Origin: JAGRAX01 sp041391365
GTDB lineage: Bacteria; Bdellovibrionota_G; JALEGL01; JAGRMV01
DNA length: 64,000 nt
Assembly: GCA_041391365.1 (NCBI GenBank)
Contig: JAWKOC010000003.1
Location: 404,443 to 468,442, forward strand
Reading direction: 5' to 3'
Shown here: positions 8,091-16,346 of the stretch, piece after piece
Layout of the letters: the number at the start of each line of letters is the position of its first letter
Numbering within the stretch: the stretch's first letter is position 1
Translations under genes and position numbers: made by a program
The notes under the pieces: generated by a model
What the model was told of the DNA's origin: nothing
The model's input: the letters and a program-made list of their open reading frames with translations, nothing else
The model's database searches: none

Positions 8091-8644
8091 CTATGCTTTG
8101 AAAAACATTCCTATCTCAATTTTTTTTATTACTGTTTGTTCACTGTTTAACAATCCAAGCTGACAAGCTAAATGTCTTTTGGGTGTTTCTTCAAGCCATA
8201 CAACTAATTTACTGGTATATAATGGCTTGTTTGTGAGGCTGCGAGACAATTGTTGAAACAAGAGTCTTCTATTTTCTATATTTTCAAAATATGGACCTAA
8301 GCAGTATTTTTTAAAAATTTTTTTGACATCATCCAAAAACAACTCATGACCAATTATTTCGTTGATCCTATCAATAGAATTGGCGTTGAAAGAATCGTTT
8401 GACTCATTTAAAACACTTTCTAAACTCTCAATTTTCTCTTTCGCATTTTTTCGATTTAGTTCACAATGAGCTATCCAGTCACAGTAAAACAGTAGATTTT
8501 GGTATAAATATTTTTTTTGTCTCTTTCAATTAGATTCCTAAATTGAATGAGCAACCAGACAACCCCTTGATCATTCAGGGTAATCTCCTCCCTCTCCCAT
8601 TTTTTACAAAAACCTCTGATTTCATGTTCAAAATCTCTTTTCAT
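8091..8644 (-). pseudogene. 184-codon gene of unknown family, interrupted at an A8 run
   Basis: Two minus-strand frames join end to end. From the ATG at 8644 the first frame runs about 45 codons (MKRDFEHEIRGFCKKW...) to a run of eight A (8511-8518 on the plus strand as T). One extra A would continue it without a stop to the TAG at 8091, giving about 184 aa. Without the extra A it stops about 15 codons later. The joined product is charged, probably helical and without membrane segments; I recognise no family. It lies between the RES toxin (convergent) and the dGTPase (divergent). It may be a decayed gene, a sequencing error, or expressed through -1 ribosomal or polymerase slippage on the A8 run. 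Confidence 0.6.
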
Positions 8645-8764
8645 CCTTTATTCTCACTTTCTAGAAAAAAATATCACTCATATTCTTTTATGTTAAAAAC
8701 GGATCCCCGTAACATTTTGTAAGAAGGAACAATATGTTAATCTCGATTTCAATAAGAGTTAAAA

Positions 8765-8794
8765 TTGGCATAATTGATCATAACTAATTAAAAT
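8765..8794 (+). promoter_or_regulatory. Promoter of the dGTPase-like gene, apparently giving a leaderless mRNA
   Basis: TTGGCA - 18 bp - TAAAAT, with exactly 6 nt between the -10 box and the ATG at 8801. Transcription would begin at or next to the ATG. No Shine-Dalgarno is present, which agrees. Confidence 0.5.
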
Positions 8795-8800
8795 TCAGAT

Positions 8801-10102
8801 ATGAAAACAATTCCCGTATGGCTTGAACCCAAAAAAAGAACAGATAATTCAGACTGTTTGAAAGAGATAAAAAAATTTGAAAATAAGCCATATCGACATC
8901 CTTTTGATAGAGATTATGGAATCATTGCACACTCATCGAAATTTCGAAGACTTTCGGGAAAGACTCAAGTTTTTCTAAGTCCTAAGAGCGACTTTCCAAG
9001 AACTCGACTTACGCACTCGGTAGAGGCTGCTCAGATCGGACGAGAATTAGCTGTTATTTTTAGAAATCATTTTGAAGATATTTATTCTAGTCATGAACTA
9101 GGGCCTGTGGGATCTTTCGAAAGACTTGTTGAAACCAGTTGTTTGGCTCATGATATTGGGCACCCTCCCTTTGGACATTGTGGCGCAAAAACTTTGGAAA
9201 AACTCTGTGGTAAAAATGATTATGAATTTGATGATAATAAACACGTCGTCCATTATTTTTTACACAATTTGCCTGTAACCAATGTTCTTTTGGATACAGT
9301 GATCAAAGATAAGAAAGATGGATGGTATACCGAAGATGAAGATGCATGCGAGAAAATCTTTGAGGAACATGAAACGATTGGTGTTCGGCATCCAGTTACA
9401 TATCTGATGGAAGCTGCAGATGATTTAGTGAATTTTTCAAGTGATTTGGAAGATGCAAAAAATATGAATATTTTGCAAGATAAAGATTTTGAATGCTTGG
9501 TTAGCCCAATAATAGGCACTTTGAAAGCAGCTTCTTCAAAAGACAAAGTTTCACAAGTTATAAAATGCTCCATTGAACATATAGAAAAGTCAATAGAGAA
9601 AGGTTTGAAACACTGCTTTGATAAAGATCATGATCCAGATTCTTTGCCTAAACTGTTTCAAGAATGGATAGAAATGGAAAGTGTAATAAAGGAAAAAAAA
9701 GATAAGACAAAGTTGAATATATTTTCTTTGGATGAAAAATTTTCTGTTATCTATGAAAAAAAATTGTACTTTGATGAATCTTTCGGAATTCTCAAACATA
9801 AGGCGATTTTTCAGCCAGAGATGTATGCAGAAAAAATTATAGAGTCACTCTGGTCAAAGTTATTCTCTTTAGGTAGCGAGAGAAAAGAGAATCTTCCTAA
9901 AAATCCAATATTTATATTGCTTCCGAAAGACAAGCAAAAGTGGCTTCAGGATAACTTGGATAACGTACAGAATAACACCAAAAAAAAATCTATGCATGTA
10001 TCCAGATATATTGCAGGTATGACGGATGAATATTGCGTTTATTTGTATGAACAGATTCACAAACCCCTTTCAGTACTCTATCGAGACTCATTGATTGTAT
10101 GA
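8801..10102 (+). CDS. dgt: Deoxyguanosinetriphosphate triphosphohydrolase-like HD hydrolase
   Basis: 433 aa. Dgt-family start (KPYRHPFDRDYGIIAHSSKFRRLSGKTQVF) and HD metal ligands: His72 in RLTHSVEAAQ, His117-Asp118 in AHDIGHPPFGH, with His121 and His126, and a conserved TYLMEAADDL about residue 200. The enzymes hydrolyse dGTP or other dNTPs to nucleoside and triphosphate; some protect against phage by draining dNTPs. It lies in an AT-rich island with a RES-Xre pair, so a defensive role is plausible but unproven. Base use is more AT-rich than the flanking housekeeping genes, suggesting transfer. Ends about 270 bp before tRNA-Asn. Confidence 0.85.
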   Translation: MKTIPVWLEPKKRTDNSDCLKEIKKFENKPYRHPFDRDYGIIAHSSKFRRLSGKTQVFLSPKSDFPRTRLTHSVEAAQIGRELAVIFRNHFEDIYSSHELGPVGSFERLVETSCLAHDIGHPPFGHCGAKTLEKLCGKNDYEFDDNKHVVHYFLHNLPVTNVLLDTVIKDKKDGWYTEDEDACEKIFEEHETIGVRHPVTYLMEAADDLVNFSSDLEDAKNMNILQDKDFECLVSPIIGTLKAASSKDKVSQVIKCSIEHIEKSIEKGLKHCFDKDHDPDSLPKLFQEWIEMESVIKEKKDKTKLNIFSLDEKFSVIYEKKLYFDESFGILKHKAIFQPEMYAEKIIESLWSKLFSLGSERKENLPKNPIFILLPKDKQKWLQDNLDNVQNNTKKKSMHVSRYIAGMTDEYCVYLYEQIHKPLSVLYRDSLIV

Positions 10103-10328
10103 TACGTCCTTGCACGCGAGTAGTGTGCCAAGAAAGAGACGAACCTGGGTTCGAGGCCGTGCAAGTCAAAACGTGATTTGGAAATCAAAACGAGGAATTT
10201 GATGAAGGAAATGGCTCCCCTTAGGCGGGCTAGTACTGTGTCGGTCCTCGCTGGCTCGGACCTCCCAGCATTCCGATCCGCTACTCGCGGATCTCCTAAC
10301 CGGGGCATAAACCTCGACCCCGATTCCA
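10103..10328. other. Structured non-coding stretch with inverted repeats and a partial tRNA-end copy
   Basis: No convincing gene. It holds CTTGCACG (10109-10116) matched by CGTGCAAG (10158-10165); AACCTGGGTT (10142-10151); a perfect 7-bp hairpin GATCCGC-TACTC-GCGGATC (10275-10293); CGCGAGTAG (10115-10123) repeated inverted at 10281-10289; and TGGCTCCCC (10212-10220), identical to the 3' end of the adjacent tRNA-Asn in plus-strand sense. It could be a decayed integration junction or a structured RNA. Much more GC-rich than the dgt gene beside it. Confidence 0.45.
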
Positions 10329-10371
10329 AAAAACAAAAAGATTTTCCACCCCTATGGGGTAAAAAATCTTT
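10329..10371 (-). terminator. Rho-independent terminator of tRNA-Asn
   Basis: On the minus strand, just after the tRNA CCA end, a long stem AAAAGATTTTTTACCCC / GGGGTGGAAAATCTTTT with a 3-nt loop is followed by a T-rich run (10327-10335). Confidence 0.8.
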
Positions 10372-10447
10372 TGGCTCCCCGGGACGGGCTCGAACCGCCG
10401 ACCCATTGGTTAACAGCCAATTGCTCTACCGACTGAGCTACCGGGGA
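10372..10447 (-). tRNA. tRNA-Asn (anticodon GTT)
   Basis: 76-nt cloverleaf with encoded CCA. Acceptor TCCCCGG pairs with CCGGGGA plus discriminator G. The D-arm contains AGCTCAGTCGGTAGAGC, the anticodon loop is CTGTTAA with GTT, and the T-arm contains GGTTCGAGCCC. A promoter and a terminator flank it, so it appears to be a single-gene transcript. tRNA 3' ends are common integration sites, and the AT-rich island lies on its 3' side. Confidence 0.95.
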
Positions 10448-10507
10448 ATAAAACGTGTTCCATGTCGCGTGCCGTGTTGTGTCCTAGGCCCCGACCAGAA
10501 GATGCTC

Positions 10508-10537
10508 GTTTTACCCTCGATCCAAGCTCGATGTCAA
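10508..10537 (-). promoter_or_regulatory. Promoter of tRNA-Asn
   Basis: On the minus strand TTGACA - 18 bp - TAAAAC, with a predicted start about 55 nt before the mature tRNA 5' end. Near-consensus -35. Confidence 0.6.
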
Positions 10538-10562
10538 TTCTTTCCTTGCCCAGGGATGGATT

Positions 10563-11654
10563 TTATCTCAAATACAAGGGCAAAAGAGCGGGGGATAAAA
10601 TCTCTTTGTTTTCCAGCAAGGTCTTGAACAAGGCCATGTATTGGAGAGAAACTTTCCCCACGTAGAGCAGTTTGAGCTCTTCGGATTTGAGACTTTTGAG
10701 TTTGTTTCGCCCTTGCAAATAGATGTGGTCTCGAAGAAATCCACCTTTTTGGGAAGTATCTCGGAGGCCGATCTTGCATCGTTCGGTCATGCTGTAGGCG
10801 CGCTCTGCAGGAAAGTGTTGAGCTAGGATGCGAAACACCTCAAAAAACGAATGTTCCATGCTGTAGCTTACCGCCAACACTCTCCCCGCATATCTGCGCA
10901 GATGATGATCTTTGTAGGGTTGAAATCGTAGCTCCAATTCCAGGGACAAACCGTCTTCGGTTTCATCCTGCCCGTCCATGCCGATGGCAAAGATTTTCAG
11001 GGGTTGTCTGCGTCCGTTGGACCAGCGAAACACACTCACGTCAATCATGTGTCGGATGAACTGGTCAATCATGGTTTTGTTGGCCAAAATTCCTGGCTGG
11101 AGATTGATTTTGCGGTGAACGGTATCACATTCGGCCAGCCAAATGTTTTTGCTTTCTTCCCGTACGGTCCAGCCATCAATGCGGTGAATGGTGAATTGTT
11201 CGCGAAGCTGCTCTTCTACGACTTTGATGCCAAAAATGCGATCGGGCTCCTTGAACTCTCGTGTTTTTCGAATGATGTCCTTGGCCTGTTGGATCAGATC
11301 AGCGCCAGGAATGCCATAAATTTTTTGGCTCTGATCCGTGATGGCATCGGATCCAATGTGGGAAATCAACTCGATACGAGTCAGAAGTTCGCGAATCGTG
11401 TTTTTGTAGATGGGAGCCAAGGGACTGTCCCCACAATCGATGCTCAGGAGTTTTTCCTTGAGCTCTTGCATGGGTCCCACAGAAATCTCATACTCGAATT
11501 GGGGATTGTAGACCTTGCCTTGGGTGATGTGGTCAAAAAAGACCTCCCGCTCTTTTTGACGATTGGTGGGAATCAAATGATCTAGCGTGCGAAAATCGTT
11601 GCACAATTCAAACATCACATCGTCGATGTGTCGAACAGCTTCTACCGCCTTCAT
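10563..11654 (-). CDS. DUF1704-family protein lacking the HExxxH zinc motif
   Basis: 363 aa. The second half follows the DUF1704 (MATCAP-like putative metallopeptidase) pattern: RWSNGRRQPLKIF, DGQDETEDGLSLELE, RRYAGRVLAVSYSMEHSFFEVFR and FLRDHIYLQGR. Where the family has HExGTH, this protein has HMIDVS (residues 202-207): the catalytic Glu is Met and the second zinc His is Ser. It is probably not an active peptidase of the usual type. SD AAGGTG lies before the ATG. Divergent from guaB and 115 bp from tRNA-Asn. Family assignment is by motif order, so moderately sure. Confidence 0.7.
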   Translation of the reverse strand: MKAVEAVRHIDDVMFELCNDFRTLDHLIPTNRQKEREVFFDHITQGKVYNPQFEYEISVGPMQELKEKLLSIDCGDSPLAPIYKNTIRELLTRIELISHIGSDAITDQSQKIYGIPGADLIQQAKDIIRKTREFKEPDRIFGIKVVEEQLREQFTIHRIDGWTVREESKNIWLAECDTVHRKINLQPGILANKTMIDQFIRHMIDVSVFRWSNGRRQPLKIFAIGMDGQDETEDGLSLELELRFQPYKDHHLRRYAGRVLAVSYSMEHSFFEVFRILAQHFPAERAYSMTERCKIGLRDTSQKGGFLRDHIYLQGRNKLKSLKSEELKLLYVGKVSLQYMALFKTLLENKEILSPALLPLYLR

Positions 11655-11665
11655 CGAATTTCACC

Positions 11666-11694
11666 TTGACTCTTCATCACTATAGACATACAGT
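11666..11694 (+). promoter_or_regulatory. Promoter of guaB
   Basis: TTGACT - 17 bp - TACAGT, ending 27 nt before the guaB ATG. The leader is too short for a purine riboswitch. Confidence 0.45.
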
Positions 11695-11720
11695 TCACTC
11701 GCATAAAACAGAAAGAGTTT

Positions 11721-13178
11721 ATGCAAGACCAAAAATTTCCTCAAACATTATCGTTTCAAGACGTTCTCATTTTACCAGGGAAAAGCAATGTTTTTCCCAA
11801 AGATGTGGAACTGAACACCTTTCTTTCCCAGTCTCTTCGACTCAACATCCCTTTGATCTCAGCGGCCATGGATACAGTGACAGAGTCGCAAATGGCCATT
11901 TCCATGGCACAAAGCGGGGGGTTGGGTGTCATTCATCGGAATTTCACCATCGAAAAGCAAGTCAAAGAGATTCGAAAGGTAAAAAAGTCTGAAAGTGGTT
12001 TGATTTTGGACCCCATCACGATTTCTCCCACGACCACCGTGGCCCAAACGTTGGAAATCATGGAGCGCAATCGCATCAGCGGAATTCCTGTGACCGAGGG
12101 AAAAAAGCTGGTGGGAATCATCACCAATCGTGATCTTCAATTTGAAAAAAATCACGATCAAGAGGTTCGAAACATCATGACCAAGGAATTGGTCACGGCC
12201 AAAGAAGGAATTTCATTGGAAGATGCCAAGGATCTTTTGCACAAACACCGCATTGAAAAACTTTTGGTGGTGGATGGAGAATTTTCACTCAAGGGATTGA
12301 TCACCATCAAAGATATCAAGAAAAATTTACAATATCCACACTCCAACAAAGACAAACAGGGACGTCTCAAAGTAGGTGCTGCGGTTGGAACGGGACAAAG
12401 CAATTATGAACGAGCACAGGCATTGATCGAAGCTCAAGCCGACGTGATTGTTGTGGACACTGCTCATGGACATTCGGAATACGTCATCGAATTTGTGAAA
12501 CGACTTCGAAAAGATTATCCTCAGGTGGAAATCATTGCTGGCAATATCGCTACCGCAGCGGCATGCAAGGAATTGATTTCCGCGGGAGCCAACGCCGTGA
12601 AAGTTGGAATTGGTCCTGGATCCATTTGCACCACTCGAATCATTGCAGGCATCGGTGTGCCTCAATTGTCTGCCATCATGGATGTTGCGAGTGTGGCCAA
12701 AAAAGCAAAAATCCCTGTCATTGCCGATGGAGGCATTCGATATTCTGGAGATATTGTCAAAGCTCTTGCCGCAGGTGCCAGCAGTGTGATGATCGGTTCT
12801 CTTTTCGCAGGAACCGACGAAGCTCCTGGAGAGGAAATTTTGTATCAAGGTCGAACGTACAAAACCTATCGAGGTATGGGATCTATTGGTGCGATGAGAG
12901 CAGGTTCAGCGGACCGATATTTTCAGGATCATGCACGCAACGATTATAAGTTTGTTCCCGAAGGGGTTGAGGGTCGAGTTCCTTACAAAGGCTCTTTGTC
13001 CAATATGATTCATCAGCTCCTGGGCGGCATTCGCGCGGGCATGGGATACATCGGAGCCAAAGACATCCCCACCTTGCAAGAAAAAGCAGAGTTTGTTCGC
13101 ATCACCGATGCCGGTCTCAAAGAAAGCCACGTTCACGACATCACCGTGACCAAGGAAACCCCCAACTATCGAAGTTAA
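11721..13178 (+). CDS. guaB: Inosine-5'-monophosphate dehydrogenase
   Basis: 485 aa. Oxidises IMP to XMP with NAD+, the committed step to guanine nucleotides. TIM-barrel start SFQDVLILPG; two CBS domains at about residues 95-210 (ISGIPVT...GIITNRDL, IEKLLVVD...GLITIKD); the catalytic loop GPGSICTTR with Cys; the IMP-binding DGGIRYSGDI; and the flap GMGSIGAM. Complete, normal length. guaA, for the next step, lies 3.2 kb downstream on the same strand, separated by a TetR-ABC1 pair and a lipoprotein gene. Confidence 0.97.
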   Translation: MQDQKFPQTLSFQDVLILPGKSNVFPKDVELNTFLSQSLRLNIPLISAAMDTVTESQMAISMAQSGGLGVIHRNFTIEKQVKEIRKVKKSESGLILDPITISPTTTVAQTLEIMERNRISGIPVTEGKKLVGIITNRDLQFEKNHDQEVRNIMTKELVTAKEGISLEDAKDLLHKHRIEKLLVVDGEFSLKGLITIKDIKKNLQYPHSNKDKQGRLKVGAAVGTGQSNYERAQALIEAQADVIVVDTAHGHSEYVIEFVKRLRKDYPQVEIIAGNIATAAACKELISAGANAVKVGIGPGSICTTRIIAGIGVPQLSAIMDVASVAKKAKIPVIADGGIRYSGDIVKALAAGASSVMIGSLFAGTDEAPGEEILYQGRTYKTYRGMGSIGAMRAGSADRYFQDHARNDYKFVPEGVEGRVPYKGSLSNMIHQLLGGIRAGMGYIGAKDIPTLQEKAEFVRITDAGLKESHVHDITVTKETPNYRS

Positions 13179-13226
13179 AAAGTACCCGAAACTTTTTTGG
13201 TGAAAAGGTGCTGAGTGTTTTGTGAG

Positions 13227-14573
13227 TTACATCTCATTTTCAATTTCTTTCAAAATTTCTTTGCTTTGAAAATCTGCTGGATTGCGAACCTTGATTTTAG
13301 CCCCCATCTTTTCTAGAATTCGAAATAGACCCATCCACGTTCGATCAAAATACATAAAGGAAGAATTAAATATTTTAAAATCAGGATTCACCATCGCTTT
13401 TCGAAAAAGAGCAGATCCACGATCACAAAATTGATGATGTTTTTTTAAATCAAAGTATTCATCTCGTAAGGGTTCAAGCATCCAATCATCAAATGGCTTA
13501 ATCATGCTTTCATAGTGCTTTTCAAAATATGCTTTGAATTCTTCTCGATTTGAAAATGTAGAATTGTTGAAGCCAAAATTTGTATAGGCTTCTGAAATCT
13601 TTTCTTGATCTTTGGAAGCAACAGCCTCCCACATATTAATCATCAAACTGCCTTGTTCGTGTTCAAACTCTTTGATGCATCCAAAGTCTAAGATTCCAAT
13701 TTTTCCATCTTCCCAAAACATATAGTTCCCCGGATTGGGGTCTGCGTGAAATTTTCCCAAGGAAAAGCAGCAATACATCACAAGATTGTAGAGTCGCTGT
13801 GCGATCAAATCGATCATTTCTTGACTGGGAGAAGACGCCAAAAACTCATTCAAATGTTTTCCATCAAAATACTCTGTGGTTAGGACATGTCCTCTGCAGT
13901 AATCTGGATAAACTTTTGGAATTTTTATGCTAGGAAAATGCAATGTATCGTAAAATTCCTTTGTGTTTTTTTGCTCAAGTTCATAATCGAGCTCTTCTTT
14001 TGTTTTTTCTTCGAGTTCATCAAACAACTGCAAAACAATTAAATCTTTCATTCGAGGCAAAACCAATGTCCGAATGACTTGCAGATCTTTTTCAATGCTT
14101 TGATCAATGCCGGGATATTGAATTTTCACCGCGACTTTCTCTCCTCCTGGAAGAGTTGCTGCATGAACTTGTCCCAAACTTGCTGCGGCGGTGGGGGCCA
14201 AGTCAAACTGAGAAAAAATGTCTTCGGGATTTTCCCCAAAACCATTTTGGATTACCTTTCGGACCAAGGCTCGATTTAAACCTGGGGCTTTGTAATGAGC
14301 ATTGGCAAATGCTTTTTGAAAAGCGGGGGGGAGCAAATCTTTTTCCATGCTCAGTAGCTGTGCAAATTTGAGTGCCAGACCTTTGAGTTGACCCAAGCCC
14401 TGAAAAATCTGATTGGCAGATTTTTCCTGGGCTGCAAGTTTAGCCTCCTCGCCAGAAATCAATGATTTGGCATAACCTGTAGCATAGGATATTCCAGCTT
14501 TGCCCAGACTTTTTGCGACGACGGTTCCCCTGGAAAAAGGATGAATGGGGATTTTGTTATCCTTTTTGTTCAT
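13227..14573 (-). CDS. ABC1/UbiB (AarF/COQ8)-family atypical kinase
   Basis: 448 aa. Family features in order: the KxGQ-like segment GQLKGLALKFAQLLS near residue 65; the alanine-rich loop AAASLGQVHAA; the lysine strand VAVKIQYP; catalytic HADPNPGNY; and the metal-binding DFG. No membrane anchor is obvious. Members are ATPases or kinases linked to isoprenoid lipid and quinone metabolism; the substrate here is unknown. Its ATG overlaps the stop of the upstream TetR gene by 4 nt (ATGA), so the pair is one operon and the regulator probably controls it. Confidence 0.88.
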   Translation of the reverse strand: MNKKDNKIPIHPFSRGTVVAKSLGKAGISYATGYAKSLISGEEAKLAAQEKSANQIFQGLGQLKGLALKFAQLLSMEKDLLPPAFQKAFANAHYKAPGLNRALVRKVIQNGFGENPEDIFSQFDLAPTAAASLGQVHAATLPGGEKVAVKIQYPGIDQSIEKDLQVIRTLVLPRMKDLIVLQLFDELEEKTKEELDYELEQKNTKEFYDTLHFPSIKIPKVYPDYCRGHVLTTEYFDGKHLNEFLASSPSQEMIDLIAQRLYNLVMYCCFSLGKFHADPNPGNYMFWEDGKIGILDFGCIKEFEHEQGSLMINMWEAVASKDQEKISEAYTNFGFNNSTFSNREEFKAYFEKHYESMIKPFDDWMLEPLRDEYFDLKKHHQFCDRGSALFRKAMVNPDFKIFNSSFMYFDRTWMGLFRILEKMGAKIKVRNPADFQSKEILKEIENEM

Positions 14574-15307
14574 GAGGGCTCCTTTTCAAATGGGGATTTT
14601 TTTTCTACAGGGGTGGATTTCTTTTTCATCATTTTGTCGAGCAAAGAAAATACATGTTCTTTGATGACGAAATGAAACAAATCAGAGGTTTTGGACAAAA
14701 CTTGACTTTGCAGCAAGGCTTTGCTCACACCCAAAATTTTTTCAATCAGCTGTGTGGTGTTTGTATAGTGGCTGCTGTGATCTTTGATCCAATAAATCAA
14801 AACAAAAACATAAAGATCCCAAAAGGATCGGAGCACAAAACCATAGACCGGGGGTTTGGAAATTTCTCCCGCTTCGATGGCTGCCTGCAAGAGATCATGA
14901 ATCATGCTCTCATATTTTTCTCGAACCGGAGCAAATCCTTGGGCAGATTGAAAAAAATCCAAATTCAAAGCATCGTGAAGGATTTGGCTGACGAAGCTTC
15001 TGTTTTTTTCCAGAATCTCGAGTTGAGTCTCCAACAAAATTTGGATTTGCTCTTCAAGGTGGTAATTTCCAAAGTCTGGGATTTCAGTCAGTTTCTCACG
15101 GCATTCGTCTTGGATCAGCTCAAAAAATCGGAAAATCATATTTTCTTTGGTTTTGAAATATTTGTAGGCGGTTGCTTGGCTAAGTCCAGCTTGAATCGAG
15201 ATGTCTCGCAAGGACACTTCTGAAAAGCTCTTTTCTGCCATCATCTGTGAAGCCGTCTCCAAAATAACTTTTTCGTTCCGCAATTTTTCTTCTTGGCTGA
15301 TTTTCAT
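14570..15307 (-). CDS. TetR-family transcriptional regulator
   Basis: 245 aa. N-terminal TetR DNA-binding domain: VSLRDISIQAGLSQATAYKYFKTKENMIFRFF at about residues 30-62. The C-terminal ligand domain is variable and longer than average, with a basic Lys-rich tail. First gene of an operon with an ABC1 kinase. A TATAAA box lies exactly 6 nt before the ATG, and a 16-bp palindrome 42 bp upstream is a likely operator, so autoregulation is likely. The inducer is unknown; a lipid is an inference from the partner gene. Confidence 0.88.
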   Translation of the reverse strand: MKISQEEKLRNEKVILETASQMMAEKSFSEVSLRDISIQAGLSQATAYKYFKTKENMIFRFFELIQDECREKLTEIPDFGNYHLEEQIQILLETQLEILEKNRSFVSQILHDALNLDFFQSAQGFAPVREKYESMIHDLLQAAIEAGEISKPPVYGFVLRSFWDLYVFVLIYWIKDHSSHYTNTTQLIEKILGVSKALLQSQVLSKTSDLFHFVIKEHVFSLLDKMMKKKSTPVEKKSPFEKEPS

Positions 15308-15348
15308 AGGTCATTTATAGAATTATATTTCTAAAAATGAAACATAAT

Positions 15349-15364
15349 TTCTTATTTATAAGAA
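15349..15364. promoter_or_regulatory. Candidate TetR operator
   Basis: Inverted repeat TTCTTAT-TT-ATAAGAA, perfect 7-bp arms, 42 bp upstream of the TetR-gene ATG. A weaker related repeat, TAGAA-N6-TTCTA, lies between it and the gene. Confidence 0.45.
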
Positions 15365-15490
15365 TAAAAGCAATATTGGGATCAAAATGAGAAATGATCG
15401 AGGTTTTTTGGGGTTCGATTTGGGGTGCGAAGATCCACATTGCCGTTTTGGATTGTCAACCTGGGTTGATCTGAGCTATGGTTTAAGGCA

Positions 15491-16297
15491 TTGAAGCTCA
15501 TTCGGTTCATAGGATTTTTTTGGATTTGTTGCCTGTTTTCTTGTTACGAGTATCGAGAAAAAATCGTCATTGAAAAATCCATTCCATTGTACCCCATGCA
15601 ATCCAATCAAGAATGCTGCCAAGATCGATTGGATCTAAGCCACTCTCAGGATCTGCAGCTTCATATTGAGGCTTATGTAGAAAACTCAGGATACAACGGT
15701 GAGGTCTTGATCGACAATCCTGCTGTATGGGTTTCGGGAGATCTGTCTACCATTGTAAACCAGGTCGACTTTGACCGCCAAACCTATTCCTTTTCTACAC
15801 TTTCCCAAAACATTCATTACGATTGCAAACATCGCAGCAGCAATGCATTCACCTACGTGTATCAAGATTCTCTGGATTCAGAAAAGGAACAATTTTTGGA
15901 CCAAAAGTTTCATCCCAAACCTGTTGTAGAAAATTTTAATCCGAGAGCCTATGTTGAAGACAACGAATACGAAAAAAATAAACTGGAACAACAAAAACAA
16001 GAAGTTCTCGCCACAATCAATCATTACTATCAATTCGAGTTCAAAGAATTTCCATGTTCGATTCTTTTGGACCATCGATCCATGGACATTGAAGTCGAAA
16101 TCATCATTCAGACTCCCTATCGAGAAGAATTGGATGGAATGACGTTGACACAAATTTTGGAAGATTCGAAAACACAATATCAAGTTCAAATTTTTCAAAG
16201 AGTTCTGATGTCATTGTTTGATGTAGAAGAGCATGAACAGAAGATTTTGATTGCTTCTACCAAACCCATCGATCAAGAGTTAGAATTTGTTCGATGA
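15491..16297 (+). CDS. Lipoprotein of unknown function
   Basis: 268 aa from a TTG start. Signal sequence MKLIRFIGFFWICCLFSC with a lipobox ending at Cys18, so probably an acylated envelope protein. The mature part is acidic, rich in Tyr, Gln and Asp, with several cysteines (ECCQDR, HYDCKH, EFPCS) that may form disulfides. No recognised domain. AAGG lies very close before the TTG, so the start is uncertain, but no ATG fits the signal peptide. Lies between the divergent TetR gene and guaA. Confidence 0.7.
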   Translation: MKLIRFIGFFWICCLFSCYEYREKIVIEKSIPLYPMQSNQECCQDRLDLSHSQDLQLHIEAYVENSGYNGEVLIDNPAVWVSGDLSTIVNQVDFDRQTYSFSTLSQNIHYDCKHRSSNAFTYVYQDSLDSEKEQFLDQKFHPKPVVENFNPRAYVEDNEYEKNKLEQQKQEVLATINHYYQFEFKEFPCSILLDHRSMDIEVEIIIQTPYREELDGMTLTQILEDSKTQYQVQIFQRVLMSLFDVEEHEQKILIASTKPIDQELEFVR

Positions 16298-16346
16298 GTG
16301 TTTTCTTCTGGAAACTCATGCCAACCCTAGGTATAAGGTCTGATCA

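Noticed and set aside
10178..10627. 149-codon plus-strand frame reading GSPGRARTADPLVNSQLLYRLSYRG
   Set aside because: It is the antisense of tRNA-Asn, a well-known spurious translation.
11655..11720. Purine riboswitch before guaB
   Set aside because: The leader is under 30 nt from the likely start, too short for an aptamer.
13177..13198. Terminator after guaB (AAAAAGT-N7-ACTTTTT)
   Set aside because: The stem is almost entirely A-T and too weak to call.
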